Positions 31,715 through 42,393 of a stretch of 64,000 bases of DNA are shown here, piece by piece. This DNA comes from Prorocentrum cordatum (Eukaryota > Sar > Dinophyceae > Prorocentrales > Prorocentraceae). The DNA lies in NCBI GenBank assembly GCA_963575745.1, contig CAUYUJ010005002.1, positions 648,479 to 712,478 of the forward strand. The letters are read 5' to 3'. Numbering within the stretch: the stretch's first letter is position 1; each line of letters begins with the position of its first letter. A program made the position numbers and the translations under genes. The notes below the pieces were generated by a model. The model had not been told where the DNA came from. It saw only the letters and a program-made list of their open reading frames with translations, and ran no database searches.

Positions 31715-32740
31715 GGTGACGACCGCTACCAGACACGAGTGGCACGCATGCACTGGCTCTTGCACGAGGGAGGGCGAGGGCCGGGCGAGGCCGGATGAGG
31801 AGGGGTGTGTGAGGTCATCCTGTCGCTCTCCCGGGGGTAGCATGGCCATCATGAAGAGGCAGGAGCAGGGTGGGGGCCCAGCGTGGGCAACGAGTGAAGG
31901 AACGACCGTCGGCGAAAAAGCAGAGCTCCGAGCTCTAGAACACAGCTGTGCAAAAGAAGAGGTCCAGGGCCAGGGAAATAGACCACAATTCCAGGGCCAG
32001 GGGGGCCGGGCCTCGACGAGGGCCAGGGGAGGGTCTGGGGCGAGGGTCAAAAGGGGGGCTGGGATCAGGGCCAGAGGGGAGGCTGGGACCAGGGCCAAGG
32101 ACGAACGACGACGACCACGACGAGAACAGGTGGCACGCGTGCCCTGGCTCTTGCACGAGGGTGGGCGAGGGCCAGGCGAGGCGGGGTAAGAGTGGGGGGT
32201 TCCTGGGGCCATCCCGGTAGTCTCCTGTGGCCATCATGACCATCATGAGGAGGCAGGGGCAGTGGGCCCAGGGGGGCGACGAGAGGAGTGTAGGGCGAGG
32301 GCCACACGGGTTGGGACCAGGGCCAGGGGAGGGGCTGGGGCCAGGGCCAGGGACGAGGGCCAGGGGGAAGCGGCCGAGGGGGAATTGCCTTGGGAGGCTA
32401 AGAGGAGGCCAGATGGGGCGGCGCCGAGCCTGGGGAAACCAGGCCAGGGGGAGGCCAGGAGTGGAAGTCAGGGAGAGGCCAGGGAAGCACGACGAATGAC
32501 GACGAAAGACGATAAACAAGTGGTTCCAGGGCCCAGGGGGGCTGCCCTGGAAGGCCAACGGGCGGCCAAAAGGGAATCGGCGCAGAGCCCAGGGAAGCCA
32601 GGCTGGGACCAGGGCCTGGGGGAAGGACTTGGGCCAGGGCCAGGGCCTGAGGAGGTCTGGGGCGAGGGCCAGGGACGAACGACGACCAGCACGACGGAAA
32701 CTACAGAGGTCCGAGCTCTAGAGCACAGCTGTGCAAGATA
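31715..32740. repeat. Imperfect tandem repeat of about 395 bp
   Basis: The block GAGTGGCACGCATGC...CTCTTGCACGAGGG (31738) recurs at 32129. CCGAGCTCTAGAACACAGCT (31928) recurs as 32711, 783 bases away, i.e. two periods. GGCCAGGG words fill the units. Open frames are Gly/Arg/Pro-rich artefacts. Confidence 0.6.
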
Positions 32741-33980
32741 AGAAAACAGCACATGATTTTCCACCTGTTGCTGCCGCTGCTGCTGCTCCTTCTCCGTAAA
32801 GCCAATGTGCCCCGCCCGAATCGACAGGGCCATGCCCACCCTCAGCGTTGCAAACCCGATTTGTTTGGCTGATGCTCTGGGGGGGGGCTCTGCTCAGAGG
32901 AGGCTGCAGCACCGCTCAACCATGTGCTGTTCAACCACACTTGAAGGGTGGGCCCTTTCCCTGATCCGTGCTTCGGTGCAAATCGTCTGCGCGCCTCGTC
33001 TCTGTCGTCGTCGTCGTCGTCGCGGTGCGTGTTGCTCTGCTCGGGACTTGTGTCCCTCATGCAGTGACCACCATTACCAGGCCCCGGTACCGCCTCGCAA
33101 AATGTCTCAGGATGAAAAGCTGGTGATGGGGGATGGGTCCAGACGTCTGGGGGGCGACGCAGTGAAACACATGTCGGCGGTCGGGGTCTGAGCTTCCTTT
33201 GAGACGGGTGGCTAATACTGCACGCGACTCCAAGTGCCCATTGCAGGTCATCATTTGAGGGGTGTTGTTTTCCATCCTCGGCAGCTTAACGTTCGACCCG
33301 TCAGCCCTTCATAGGCCGCCTCTGCTGCACCAGGCCCCAGGCATTAACTCGCGTGTTTTCCAGAGGACAGGCAGCCACTGTCTGGCTTTCTCTTTTTCCT
33401 CGATCCAGAACCCAGACATGCGATGTCCGGATTTTTGCCAGCACGGGTTCCCTGGAAGTCTCGACCCTTTCCCCGGGAACGGTTTTTCAGCTAGAGCCGT
33501 TTTGTTGACAGGTCCCGGGCCCAGGAAGGGTCCCCAGAGGCCCAAAACGGCCAAGAACTTCCAGTCCCGACTTGTTTACAACGCGACGGTAGAGGGAACC
33601 AATTAGTAAACACCCCCCCTGCCCCCCAAACTCAAAGTTGGCACGCGCGGGGGAGACTGCGGTCGAGGTGCAACTCATTAGACCCACCGCTAACTTTGAA
33701 CATTGAGGGGAGGGGGAGGCGTTGACAGATGAATGTGGCATGAGTGTTCGCTATTTTTGTTGCCGAGGCCTGGATCATGTCTGGGCAGGAGACTCCTCGA
33801 TCAGCACATCCCTCCGGGGCATCAGCAGCACACGACGGCCCTCCCGGCCGTTGGGCGCCGCGGCAGGCAGCACGTGCAGCTGCCACGGGGCGCCGCCCCC
33901 CCGCCACAGCCTGCGGCCGCCGCGCAGCAGAGGCTGCAGGCGCTCCTCCCCATGGCGCCGCCGCCGTCGGTTCTCCGTGG
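32741..33980. other. No gene recognised
   Basis: A CGT trinucleotide run at 33007-33022 is the only simple structure. Frames at 33262-33606 have no motif. Confidence 0.4.
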
Positions 33981-33984
33981 TCGC

Positions 33985-34083
33985 CCGGGGAGGAGGAGGA
34001 GGTGGAGGAGGAGGAGGAGGAGGAGGAGGAGGAGGAGGAAGAGGAGGAGGAGGAGGAGGAGGAGGAGGAGGAGGAGGAGGGCC
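33985..34083. repeat. GGA microsatellite
   Basis: (GGA)n of about 95 bp. It is followed by a segment ACCAACGATGTTGGAGTAAA that resembles the one after the GGA tract at 53125-53185. Confidence 0.85.
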
Positions 34084-34398
34084 AGTGTAAACCAAAGGGT
34101 CACCAACGATGTTGGAGTAAACCCTCCCCCCAAGCTCCCTCTTCATAGGCCCCTCCAGCGGTTCATTTCCATTGAAGCAACTGCGTCTTTGGAAGACAAC
34201 CGTTTGAAGACCCTGAAGCATGCCCAAACATTGTTCTCGGGATTCCAACGCCACGGGTCAACCTGACTGTTGCGTCTTGACAATCTTGAATCGTGCCAGA
34301 ACGCCATTCTTGGGACTCGAACGTTGCGAACCAACATAATCTTGCACCCGCATAGTCCTGAATCCCTTCAGAACACCATTTCTGACACGTTGATGATG

Positions 34399-34765
34399 GG
34401 AATCCGTGAAACTGTTGCAAATGTATTCAACGAGTAGCGCCGCGCTCAGGCGAGAGCCACATTTTGAAAAGGAGCCGCCCTCAATCCGTGAAGCTCTTGT
34501 ATTTGTTTAGAACGATTGCGCGCCGCGCTAAGGCGAGAGCCACTTTTTGAAAACGACCCGCCCTCAATCCGTGAAGCTCTTGCAATGTTTAAAGACGATT
34601 GTGCGCGGCGCTCAGGCGAGAGCCACATTTTGCAAACGACCCGCCCTCAATCCGTGAAACAATTAGAACTTGTTCACACGAATGTGCGCCGCGCTAATGC
34701 GAGAGTCACATTTTGAAAACCACCCGCCCTCCATCTGTGAAGCTGTTGCTAAGTTCTAAGCTTCA
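34399..34765. repeat. 83-bp tandem satellite, four copies plus a partial
   Basis: GCGC[C/G]GCGCT starts at 34437, 34520, 34603 and 34686, exactly 83 apart. Each unit carries GCGAGAGxCAC, ATTTTGxAAA and CCGCCCTCxATCxGTGAA. A partial unit precedes (34399-34436). Confidence 0.9.
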
Positions 34766-34861
34766 GAGTCATGAGTGGTGAGGAGGTCTCAGGCGAAACG
34801 CCCAGCCCGCCCTAAAAACTTGCCTCGGGGTGCGACAGGGAGAAGTTATGTATAAGGAAAA

Positions 34862-34990
34862 AGGAATTGAGGAGGAGGAGGAGGAGGTGAAGGAGGAGGA
34901 GAAGGAGGAAGAGGACGAGGGAGAAGGAGGAGGACGAGGAGGCGGAAGAGAAGGGAGAGTAGGACAAGGAGGACGATGAGGACGAGGACC
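34862..34990. repeat. GGA microsatellite
   Basis: Interrupted GGA/GAA run. Confidence 0.85.
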
Positions 34991-35189
34991 AGGACCATGA
35001 CGCAGGACGTAGGGGCAGCAACCGTCGCTGGCAGCGGGACCTGACTTATACCAGAAGAATATGTAGAGGAGGACGCCGCAGTCGCCCTCCATAGTTGCGA
35101 GGGGGGGGGGGGCGGGGCAGGCGGCCGCCCCCCTCTACGGGGGGGTAATGCATTATCTCCGACCCGTACGTTGCCTCCCCCTCCCTCCA

Positions 35190-35785
35190 CCGGCGCCGAA
35201 TTGTTCCCCGCGGTCCGTGGATGTCCTCGGGGGCAGTCGCGACGAGCTGCCTGAGCACGTCCAGCGGGAGCCCCTCCGCGTCGGCGGCAGGGTACCAACA
35301 GAACGTGAGGCACTGCGCGGCCAGCTGCTCGCGCACGGAGAGCCCGCCAGCAGCCCTTGCAGCAGGGGTAGGGCTCTCCTCAGACGGGACGGCAGACCGC
35401 CCGCCGTCGGCCCACTCGTCGTCGGGCAGGTCCGACGCCGACTCCTCCACGGCCACCGCGGCAGCCATCCCCACGTCGGCATCGGCGGCCTCCGCCTCGG
35501 GCGCACCTGCAGCCCCAGCCACTCTAGCAGCTAGCAGCCTCGCGCCTCCTAGCCGCAAGGACCAAGCGGCGCCGCTTGCGTCGCTCCCGCTTGGCCTCGG
35601 ACGGGGCGCCAGCAGGTGCGGCAGCAGCATTCGCAACAGGCGCAACGGCCGCGGCAGCAGGCGCCGCGGGCCGCTCGCGCAGCGCGAAGAGCGCGGCGCT
35701 GACGCCCGAGCGCGCCACGGCAGCGAGCCTTGGCGTTCACGGCGCCCCGCACCGCCGCCTCGACGACGGCGGCAGCGTCCGCCAT
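35190..35785 (-). CDS. Possible unknown protein gene, frame changes
   Basis: Read from ATG at 35785 on the minus strand: MADAAAVVEAAVRGAVNAK, then in a second frame ARSGVSAALFALRERPAAPA (from about 35715), then from about 35540 in a third frame EAADADVGMAAAVAVEESAS, DLPDDEWADGGRSAVPSEES, LSVREQLAAQCLTFCWYPA and LPLDVLRQLVATAPEDIHG. The acidic, mixed composition is unlike the opposite strand and looks coding, but two frame changes need introns or decay. No domain recognised. Short repeats GAGGAC bound it at 35860. Confidence 0.35.
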
Positions 35786-35849
35786 GAGAGCCCTCTAGGC
35801 TCGTGCCCACCAAGGATGGGGCGCCGAGCAGTGCGATCGGCTGAGCCAA

Positions 35850-35990
35850 AGTGAGGACGAGGACTCGGAGGACGAGGAGGACGAGGACGAGGACGAGGAC
35901 GAGGAGGCGGAGGAAGACGATGAGGATGAGGAGGAGAAGGATCAGGACGAAAACGAGGACGAGGAGGACGAGGACGAGGAGGTTGTCCCC
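35850..35990. repeat. GAGGAC microsatellite
   Basis: Hexamer-like GAGGAC/GAGGAG run. The bases from 35991 to 36346 hold no recognisable gene. Confidence 0.85.
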
Positions 35991-36346
35991 AACCGTCCTA
36001 TGATGTTGGGCCCTTGTTTTGAAGAGAGCGCCCCGCGTCTTCTCCTTTCCCGCCTCGCGCTCTCTGTCCTCCCATCTGTGCCTCTGCCCTCCGCTCTCCG
36101 CAATTCCATTTCGTTACGCCCTCTCCGTCGGCTCATCGTCGTCGCCGCTCTCCGAGGAGGACTAGGATAAGGAGGTCGAGGAGGACGACGACGAGGAGAT
36201 TGTTGCTCTCCCATAGCGTTTCGCTGGAGGGTCCTCGTGGAGGTACACAGAAGACCTCAGGAGAGTACCACAGGCGGGGATGGGGAGCCCGATGACGCCA
36301 GCTCTGGCAGCTCTTTCGGACTTCCGCACACTTTGTTCAGGGATCG

Positions 36347-36600
36347 TGCTCTCTCCCCAATGCCGGATACATGTTTCGGTACGGACGGCCGCGATCTCTC
36401 GCAAAACATACGTTGAGGTGCACATGGCCGTGCTCTCGCTTCAATGCTGGCTGCGTTTTCGGTCTGGACGGCCGCGATCTTTGAGGTGCACATGGCCGTG
36501 CTCTCGCCTAAATGCCGCTACATTTTGGTCCTGACGGCCACGACCCTTTGCACAACCAAAAATCAATCTAAGGTGCACATGTCCGTGCTCTCTCTCCTGT
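36347..36600 (+). repeat. Tandem repeat of 68-87 bp (GGTGCACATGGCCGTGCTCTC)
   Basis: GTGCTCTC starts at about 36347, 36433, 36501 and 36588. Units share AATGC, TTTxGGTxxxGACGGCCxCGA and the closing GAGGTGCACATGGCC. Related to 31437-31680. Confidence 0.75.
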
Positions 36601-36777
36601 CCCGGCCGTTCTCACCCCTGTCTCGCTTTATCACTTCTGCTATTCGGGTGCTCTGCTGGGGTAGTTTGTTCTTGATTCTCCGGCGCGTAACGGTCGATAC
36701 CCAGGCCAAGCACCCCTCCACGGCAACGCCAGCGATTGTACGCAGGGGGGGGGAGGGCTATCGGTCTTGCTGCCATG

Positions 36778-37059
36778 GAAGGACAAGGAGGAAGAGGAGG
36801 AGGAGGAGGAGGAGGAGGAGGAGGAGGAGGAAGAGGAGGAACGGGAGGAACAGGAGGAGGAGGAAGAAGAGGAGGAGGAGAAACAGGGGGAGAAAAAGGA
36901 ACAGGGAAAGGAGGAGGATCAAAAAGACGGGGATGATGATGATGATAATGATGATGAGGAGGATGAGGATGAGGATGATGATGATGACGATGATGATGAT
37001 GAGGATGATGAGGATCATGGTGATGATGATGATGCTGATGATGATGATGGTGATGATGG

Positions 37060-37094
<35 letters not shown>

Positions 37095-37177
37095 GTGACG
37101 ACGATGTTGATGATGGTGGTGGTGATGACGATGATGATGAGGATGATGAGGAGGAGGAGACAAAGGAGGGAAGGGAG
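36778..37177. repeat. GGA then GAT microsatellite, left of LINE C
   Basis: GGA to about 36930, GAT to about 37150, then AAAGGAGGGAAGGGAG (37162-37177), repeated at 42394-42409 on the far side of LINE C. Confidence 0.85.
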
Positions 37178-37181
37178 AAAC

Positions 37182-37232
37182 CCGAGGCCATTTTGGCTCA
37201 AGCCATTTTGGCTCAAGCCATTATGGCTCAAG
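37182..37232 (+). other. Three tandem relics of the dinoflagellate spliced leader
   Basis: 37182-37202 reads CCGAG then GCCATTTTGGCTCAAG, close to the full 5' leader (CCGTA before the same 16 bases). 37203-37217 is CCATTTTGGCTCAAG and 37218-37232 is CCATTATGGCTCAAG. The known dinoflagellate leader added by trans-splicing ends in this 15-mer, and relics shortened to it arise when the leader's own internal AG serves as acceptor in a later round. So the inserted RNA had been trans-spliced, and its ancestors had been too. Confidence 0.85.
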
Positions 37233-37386
37233 TAACACATTTGTCGATGTGGTTGAGGACCAACTTTGAGGCCCTGCAAGGCAGCCCGCACCAGGCCTTG
37301 CACTGCCCTCTGTTTTGTGAGCTCCTGCTGGAGCCATATCCTCGACACCGTACCAGCGCCTCCTGTTCTATTCACCATCTGCTGCG

Positions 37387-38579
37387 ATGGGGGGAAAATC
37401 GCGCCGTGGGAATCGCAGGGGTTCGTCGTCTTCGAGCCCATCCCGTCGTTCCGCCAGCAGGACGCCTGATGCTCGTACGCGTTGGGAACCTGAGGAAAAG
37501 GAAGGCCACATTGCGAAGCAATTGGAAACGATAGGAGGTTCTTTGGCTAGCATGCACCAGATGCTTCTCCAGAATCATGAAGATGTTCAAGACTTGCGCG
37601 CGTCGGTTCAGGGCAGCCTCAACCGCTGCGGGCAGCTGGCGGACCAGGTCACTCTCCTTGGCCAGGACGTCTGTCGTCGTCACGATGATCTGCAGCGTCA
37701 GCTCCATCAGATGGGTCGGGAACAAGATGCCAAGATCGAGGCGTTGCGAGCGGAGTTTGTCGTTAGCCACCAGTACATGGACACAGGCTCGGGTGAGGTC
37801 GTCTCCTCCGCCACTGCCAGCTTGGACTACAAGCGCGACCAGATCTCTAACCAGCTGCAGGAGCTCCAGAACGCTCAGGCGGCTGCCTCCAAGAGGATCG
37901 AGGAGGTTGCGAGCTCGCAGGCGGCATCGGGGCCGCCTTCGCAGGGCTCCAGGCGGGGTGCTGCGCCCGCCCCACCAGCGGCGGCAACAGTGAAGGCCAG
38001 CAGAACGACGCCTGCAAGCTTGTGCTTCTAGGCTTCCCGCGACCGCTGCTGCTCGCTGATCTTAAAGAGATCGGAGAGCGGTGCCGATCGTCTTTCGCCC
38101 CTGCCCAGTCTCACTCGTGCATCATCGTTCGTGCGTTCGATTTGTGGAAGAAGGTTATCTTTTTGTTTGAGAATGCGAATGCGGCGAGCTCGTTCTTAGA
38201 CAACTTTTCTCGTTCGGGTGGAGAGTGGTCCACTGCGGATCCTCTCAATCCCGCCTCTCCTTGCACGCTCCGTCTCCGCAGGGACCTCGATATCAATTCG
38301 AGGCAGCTGTTTCTTTCGCTTGGTCGAGTTCGATCGCTTCTCACGCAGGCGCTGGCGCCGAAAGGTCTCTCTGTAGGAAGCACTGGCTTGGGAGGAACGG
38401 TGTGCATCATGCGCCGTCCTCACGACCCTGCGCCGGCGGTGAAGCTGGCAGTGGACTCAGAAGGTCAGGTGTCTTGCGAGTGTGATCGTGACGTTTTTGT
38501 GGAGTTTGGGATTGTTCCCATTCTTGAGTCGGTGCAAGCTGCGGCGGCGGTCCAGATCCGCCGCCACTTTCCGCGTTGA
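37387..38579 (+). pseudogene. LINE C ORF1 (coiled-coil RNA-binding-like protein), one frameshift
   Basis: ATG 37387 opens a Ser/Arg-rich N-terminus (RRGSSSSSPSRRSASRTPDA), then a long coiled coil (about residues 40-180, LETIGGSLASMHQMLLQ and LDYKRDQISNQLQELQNAQ), then a Pro/Ala linker. Near 38005 the frame shifts by one and continues DACKLVLLGFPRPLLLADLK to a TGA at 38577, with a globular C-terminal part (VIFLFENANAASSFLDNF). Coiled coil plus C-terminal RNA-binding-like domain is the usual ORF1p plan; the RRM-like nature is inference. About 395 aa when both parts are counted. Either a decay mutation or assembly error explains the shift. Confidence 0.65.
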
Positions 38580-38584
38580 GGCTG

Positions 38585-40500
38585 ACTGCGCCCACAGTGA
38601 GGTGCCAGTTCCCCCCTCTCCTCCCTCTCTCCTCCCCTTCCTCCCTCCCTCCGGTCTCTCCCTCTGCTCGTGGAACACTGACGCTCTCTTTGCTTCCGTG
38701 CGGTCGCAATCGAAGAGGGCTCCGACACGCTATCGTAGATTCATACACTTATGCAGCACACACGACACTACCGCAGGACAGGAGACACATGGTCACAATG
38801 GAGACATTGCTGAACTTGAGCGTGAATTACCCGATCACTCGTTGGCCAGCAGTTTTTTCCCTGACTCTACTCGCGAAGGTGGAGTGGTGACGGCATTCTC
38901 TCGTTCTTTCCTATCTCTCTTCTCCGACGTTGAGCACAGGACATTGATTGTGGGCAGGATCATCAAGAGCATGTTTAAGGGTTCGCATGGTACGATGGTT
39001 GTATACAATGTACATTTGCCCAACACTTCCGACTCCTTCTCCCTCTTCTCTGGCGTTCTTCATTGTTTGCAGCGCGACGTTTCTCGGCATCTTCCTGGAG
39101 GAGACGATGTGCACGCTCATGTGGTACCACTCGGCGACTGGAATTTTGTTCTAGAGGAGGAGGGGAGATTTGCAGGAGATGGCAATGGTTTTCGTCCTGG
39201 AGATAGTCGTCATTCCATGTGATTTTCCAGATTGCTTGCGCACTTTACGGAGCTTTTTCAATCCCAGGACACTCGCAGGGGTCTTCGGGGACGTGCTGTT
39301 TCTCAAACTGCTCGGTTGGACAGGATATATACATCTCTGGCGCCTGCTCTGCTTAGGAATTTTACGATTACTACATCCACGGTTGGAGTGTTAAGTGCTG
39401 CCATGCCCAGTGACCGCATCCCGATCCGATCTACGATTGAGAGGTTCACTCCCGACCCCAAGCATCCCGTTATCCCCCCCTGGACTGCTGGCGCGCCAGA
39501 GTTTGGACAGGAAGCCGAAAAGCTTCTCCGGGACATCCCTGAGGATTGGAATGTTCGGAGGCAACTCTCTCTGGCCAAGGAATTCTTTTTTGACGCTGGT
39601 CGAGTGGCAAGGCAGTCGATTCACTCGCGGCCTGCTCGTACTCTACAGGAGCGCCACTTTTGGGCGATGTCTGCACTGCGCGCCGTTCTGTTGCCTGATC
39701 AACGCCGCCTTCGCTCCGCTTTGGCCGCGTACGAGAGGCTCCGAGTGCATTTCGATAATGATCTCAACTGCCGCAGATTGGACGGGTTGACGCAACATGT
39801 TCACTGTTTATATCGGAAGGTTTTGGGGGAGGAGGAGAGGGAAATCACTCGAGCTGAGATTGATGAGGCTCAACGGCGTGCTCTCAAGGCGAAGCTTGAA
39901 CGACGGCAGCTTCTCTGGCGGAAACTTCGGCGTCGCTCTGTCCTCGGGGCGGTGACCGATTCGTCTGGGTCCCCGTGTCGTACTTTGGAGGAGTCTGCGA
40001 AGGTCTTGGGAGACTTCTGGGCTACCACGTTCAGCAAGCCGAGTGTCTCGGAGGACCTCTGGGCTGACATCGAGCCGCGCATTCAGAGACTTGAGAACCC
40101 CCTCCCTGAGGAATGGAAGCTCGACTATATGTCTTGGTACGAGATGCTCCGCAGGAGACCCCGCAGCACGCCTGGTCCTGACCGGATCCCATATGCAGTC
40201 TGGAAACAGCCCGCGGCTTCGAGGCTACTCTACTCGTGCTACCTCACTCTATTTCAGGATGACTTCGACTGTCTACCCGAGGATATGCGTTGCAGCCTGC
40301 TGGTGTTTCTTCCGAAGGGCGTTGAGGACGCCGATCGCGCCGGCTGCCCGCTGCACCGTTCGCCTGCCTGCACGCGCCCGCTGAGCGTGAGCAATGCAGA
40401 TGTTAAGCTGCTAGCGGCCGCTTGTCTTCATCCTGTTGTCTCACATACGAAGGATATGATTGGGGAGGAGCAGGTGCGTTGGTGGGAGGGACATGATTGA
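38585..40500 (+). pseudogene. LINE C ORF2 part 1: endonuclease and RT start
   Basis: Reading frame 1 runs through one in-frame TGA (39220-39222). Endonuclease motifs: LSLCSWNTDALF (about 38660), AGQETHGHN, VVYNVHLPN, VPLGDWNFVLEEEG (about 39125) and, after the TGA, TARLDRIYTSLAP and AAMPSDRIPIRSTI (about 39400-39440). The final motif is SDR instead of SDH. A long linker follows, then RT entry STPGPDRIPYAVW (about 40170), SLLVFLPKGVEDAD and RPLSVSNADVKLLAAAC. The frame closes at 40498 after a one-base shift near 40490. Exact ORF2 start is unknown; the frame is open before the ORF1 stop. Confidence 0.8.
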
Positions 40501-42313
40501 GAACGTGGTTAGGGCGGAGGCGTGGGGATTAGAACGGCACCTTAGAGATGACCAGAAAGCAGCCCTCTTCTTGACGGACTTTGCCTCGGCCTTCCCTAGC
40601 CTCGCACAATCCTGGCTTTTCTTTGTCCTTTCGAAGTTGCACATTCCGTGGCCGATTCGACGTTTCTTTGAAGCTATGTATGCTGAGAACATCGCTATTG
40701 TCACTGTAGCTGGTCAGCGTCAGACTATCCCGATCGAAAGTGGGGTTAAACAAGGGTGCCCCGCCTCCATGTACCTCTTCGTCCTCGCCGTTGGCCCGTT
40801 GTTGCGATGGATTCGTCACTATTCTACTCCTACCATCTCTCTCAACCTCGCCTACGCTGACGATTTCTTGTTCGGTCTGAAGAATGTGCTGACCGAGCTT
40901 GGCCCGCTGGTCACGCTTCTCATGCACCTTGAGCAGATTGCGAATCTGCGCCTCAATTTCTCGAAGTGCCTGCTGATTATTTGCGGCTCGCTTGATTGTG
41001 CTCGCCTTGCGTCTGTGCTCGCGAGTTATGGCAACCCCTTCGGAGGGATCAAGATTGGGTCTTGGGCGGTTTACCTTGGTTTTCCGATCGGCCCTGGGGC
41101 GGCTGCGAATGTTTGGCAGTCGGTGTTACCTGGATTTCTGGAGCGCGTTTGCCAAACTCGTCAGCTAGGACTAGGTGTGGCTCGGAGTGCAATGGCGTTT
41201 CGCGTGATGTGCCTTTCCAAACTGTGATTTCGTCTCCAGCTTTATCCTCCCAGCTCTGAGTTACTTCATCAATATCGGGAAGCTGTCATGCGTCTAACCT
41301 CTGGCCCCCGCAATGCCATATCGTTTAACATTGCCACCCATCTTTTGGACCTCGGCTTCCGCACGGAGTTTATCGACCTTGCGGCTGTCTCTTGGGCTGC
41401 GCATATTCGGTATCTTCTGAAATCTCGGTTCCTCTTTGGGGTCTTGGAGTCGCTGGAGGATGCTCGAACGGATTTGGAACACATCCCGTATCGATGGCAT
41501 GCTGGTTGGAATCTCACACCCTTTCTGGGCTTTGCTCGCCGTGTGCGTTCTTGGTTTCTTGGGCTCCCCATCCAACTTGACGCCTCCTCCCCTCGGCTTC
41601 AGCAGCAACTTTACCTCGAGTTCCGCGCCGTTCGAGATGGCGAACCAGTTTCACTGACGATGTTGAGGCGAGTTCGGAAGCTATACCCTGCGGTCACGGC
41701 CTCACACGTTTCTTGCTTGTGTAAGGCGACCCGAGCGGTATGCGAGTCCACTTCCATGTGCCTGGGGATCGCGCCGCTGCGACTGTTGACTGGCTCTATT
41801 TGCACATTTGCTCGTTTCCACCCCGCCCCGATGGGATGTGTGGTTGGTTGCAGTACTTCTGACATGTCGGATTTGGATTCGATTTATCATTATCGCCAGT
41901 GCCCTAAACTCGAGACCTTGAGTCAGAAATGGTTACGTGAAGAGAGTTGTGCGCATTCGGACCCTGTGAGTTTCCCCTGGTTTCCCTCGTGTACGTTGCC
42001 GTTCTTTGAGTCTCCGTCAGCCCTTTTAAAACGCGTTGCTTGCATCGACGCCTTCTTTGTCACTTTAAATGCCCGTCGCCTTGCTCGCCAGGCCAGTCCG
42101 CCAGAGATTCTTGAAGCTCGGCTCCGTGTGACGGCAAGGCGCCACCCTCGTCTTGCCGCGCTGTGGGGATCCAGCGCATTCAGCTCCAGAAGGTTGGCCC
42201 GAGCTCGGCCCTCTCGACAGGAAGCGCTGCCCGACCGCGTGCCTGGCACGCCGCGGGGCAGATGGGTGCTTCCGCCCGCAGGGGACCCGAGCCAAGGCCA
42301 CCTTGGAGAGTGA
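40487..42313 (+). pseudogene. LINE C ORF2 part 2: RT core and C-terminal knuckle
   Basis: Frame 2 continues the RT: CVGGRDMIENVVRAEAWGL, FLTDFASAFPSLAQSW (motif A), GVKQGCPASMYLFVLAV (motif B) and LNLAYADDFLFGLKN (motif C, intact YADD, about 40850-40885). A TGA at 41225-41227 interrupts, then the same frame resumes through the thumb/connector to CVVGCSTSDMSDLDSIYHYR followed by QC (about 41839-41904), a C-x3-C-x12-H-x3-C knuckle. It ends at 42313. RT chemistry residues are all present, so only the stops and shift block expression. Confidence 0.85.
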
Positions 42314-42393
42314 ACTGCTCGCCCTGCGGGGCGACCGCCTTGGCCCTTCGCCACTTCAAGGACAGAGAACCCTAGAGGTTCCGTAGCAAAACA

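Larger units (their letters stand above)
37178..42390 (+). mobile_element. LINE C, near-complete non-LTR retrotransposon
   Basis: 5.2-kb insertion. Left and right ends carry the same 16 bases AAAGGAGGGAAGGGAG (37162-37177, 42394-42409), a plausible target duplication in a GGA/GAT tract. The 5' end begins with spliced-leader-like sequence. ORF1 (37387-38579) is followed by ORF2 (to 42313) with endonuclease, RT and a C-terminal zinc knuckle. Damage is light: a frameshift in ORF1 near 38005, TGA codons in ORF2 at 39220 and 41225, and a frameshift near 40490. No poly(A) tail is visible. Insertion by target-primed reverse transcription is the known LINE mechanism. Confidence 0.85.

Noticed and set aside
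31715-32740. Gly/Arg-rich frames as a protein gene
   Set aside because: They follow the 395-bp repeat and occur in all frames; no motif.
34399-34765. 83-bp repeats as a CRISPR array
   Set aside because: Whole units are similar; there are no unique spacers, and the context is eukaryotic.
37182-37232. Functional spliced-leader RNA gene
   Set aside because: A leader gene would have a GT donor and an Sm-like site after the leader; here tandem leader cores run straight into LINE sequence.
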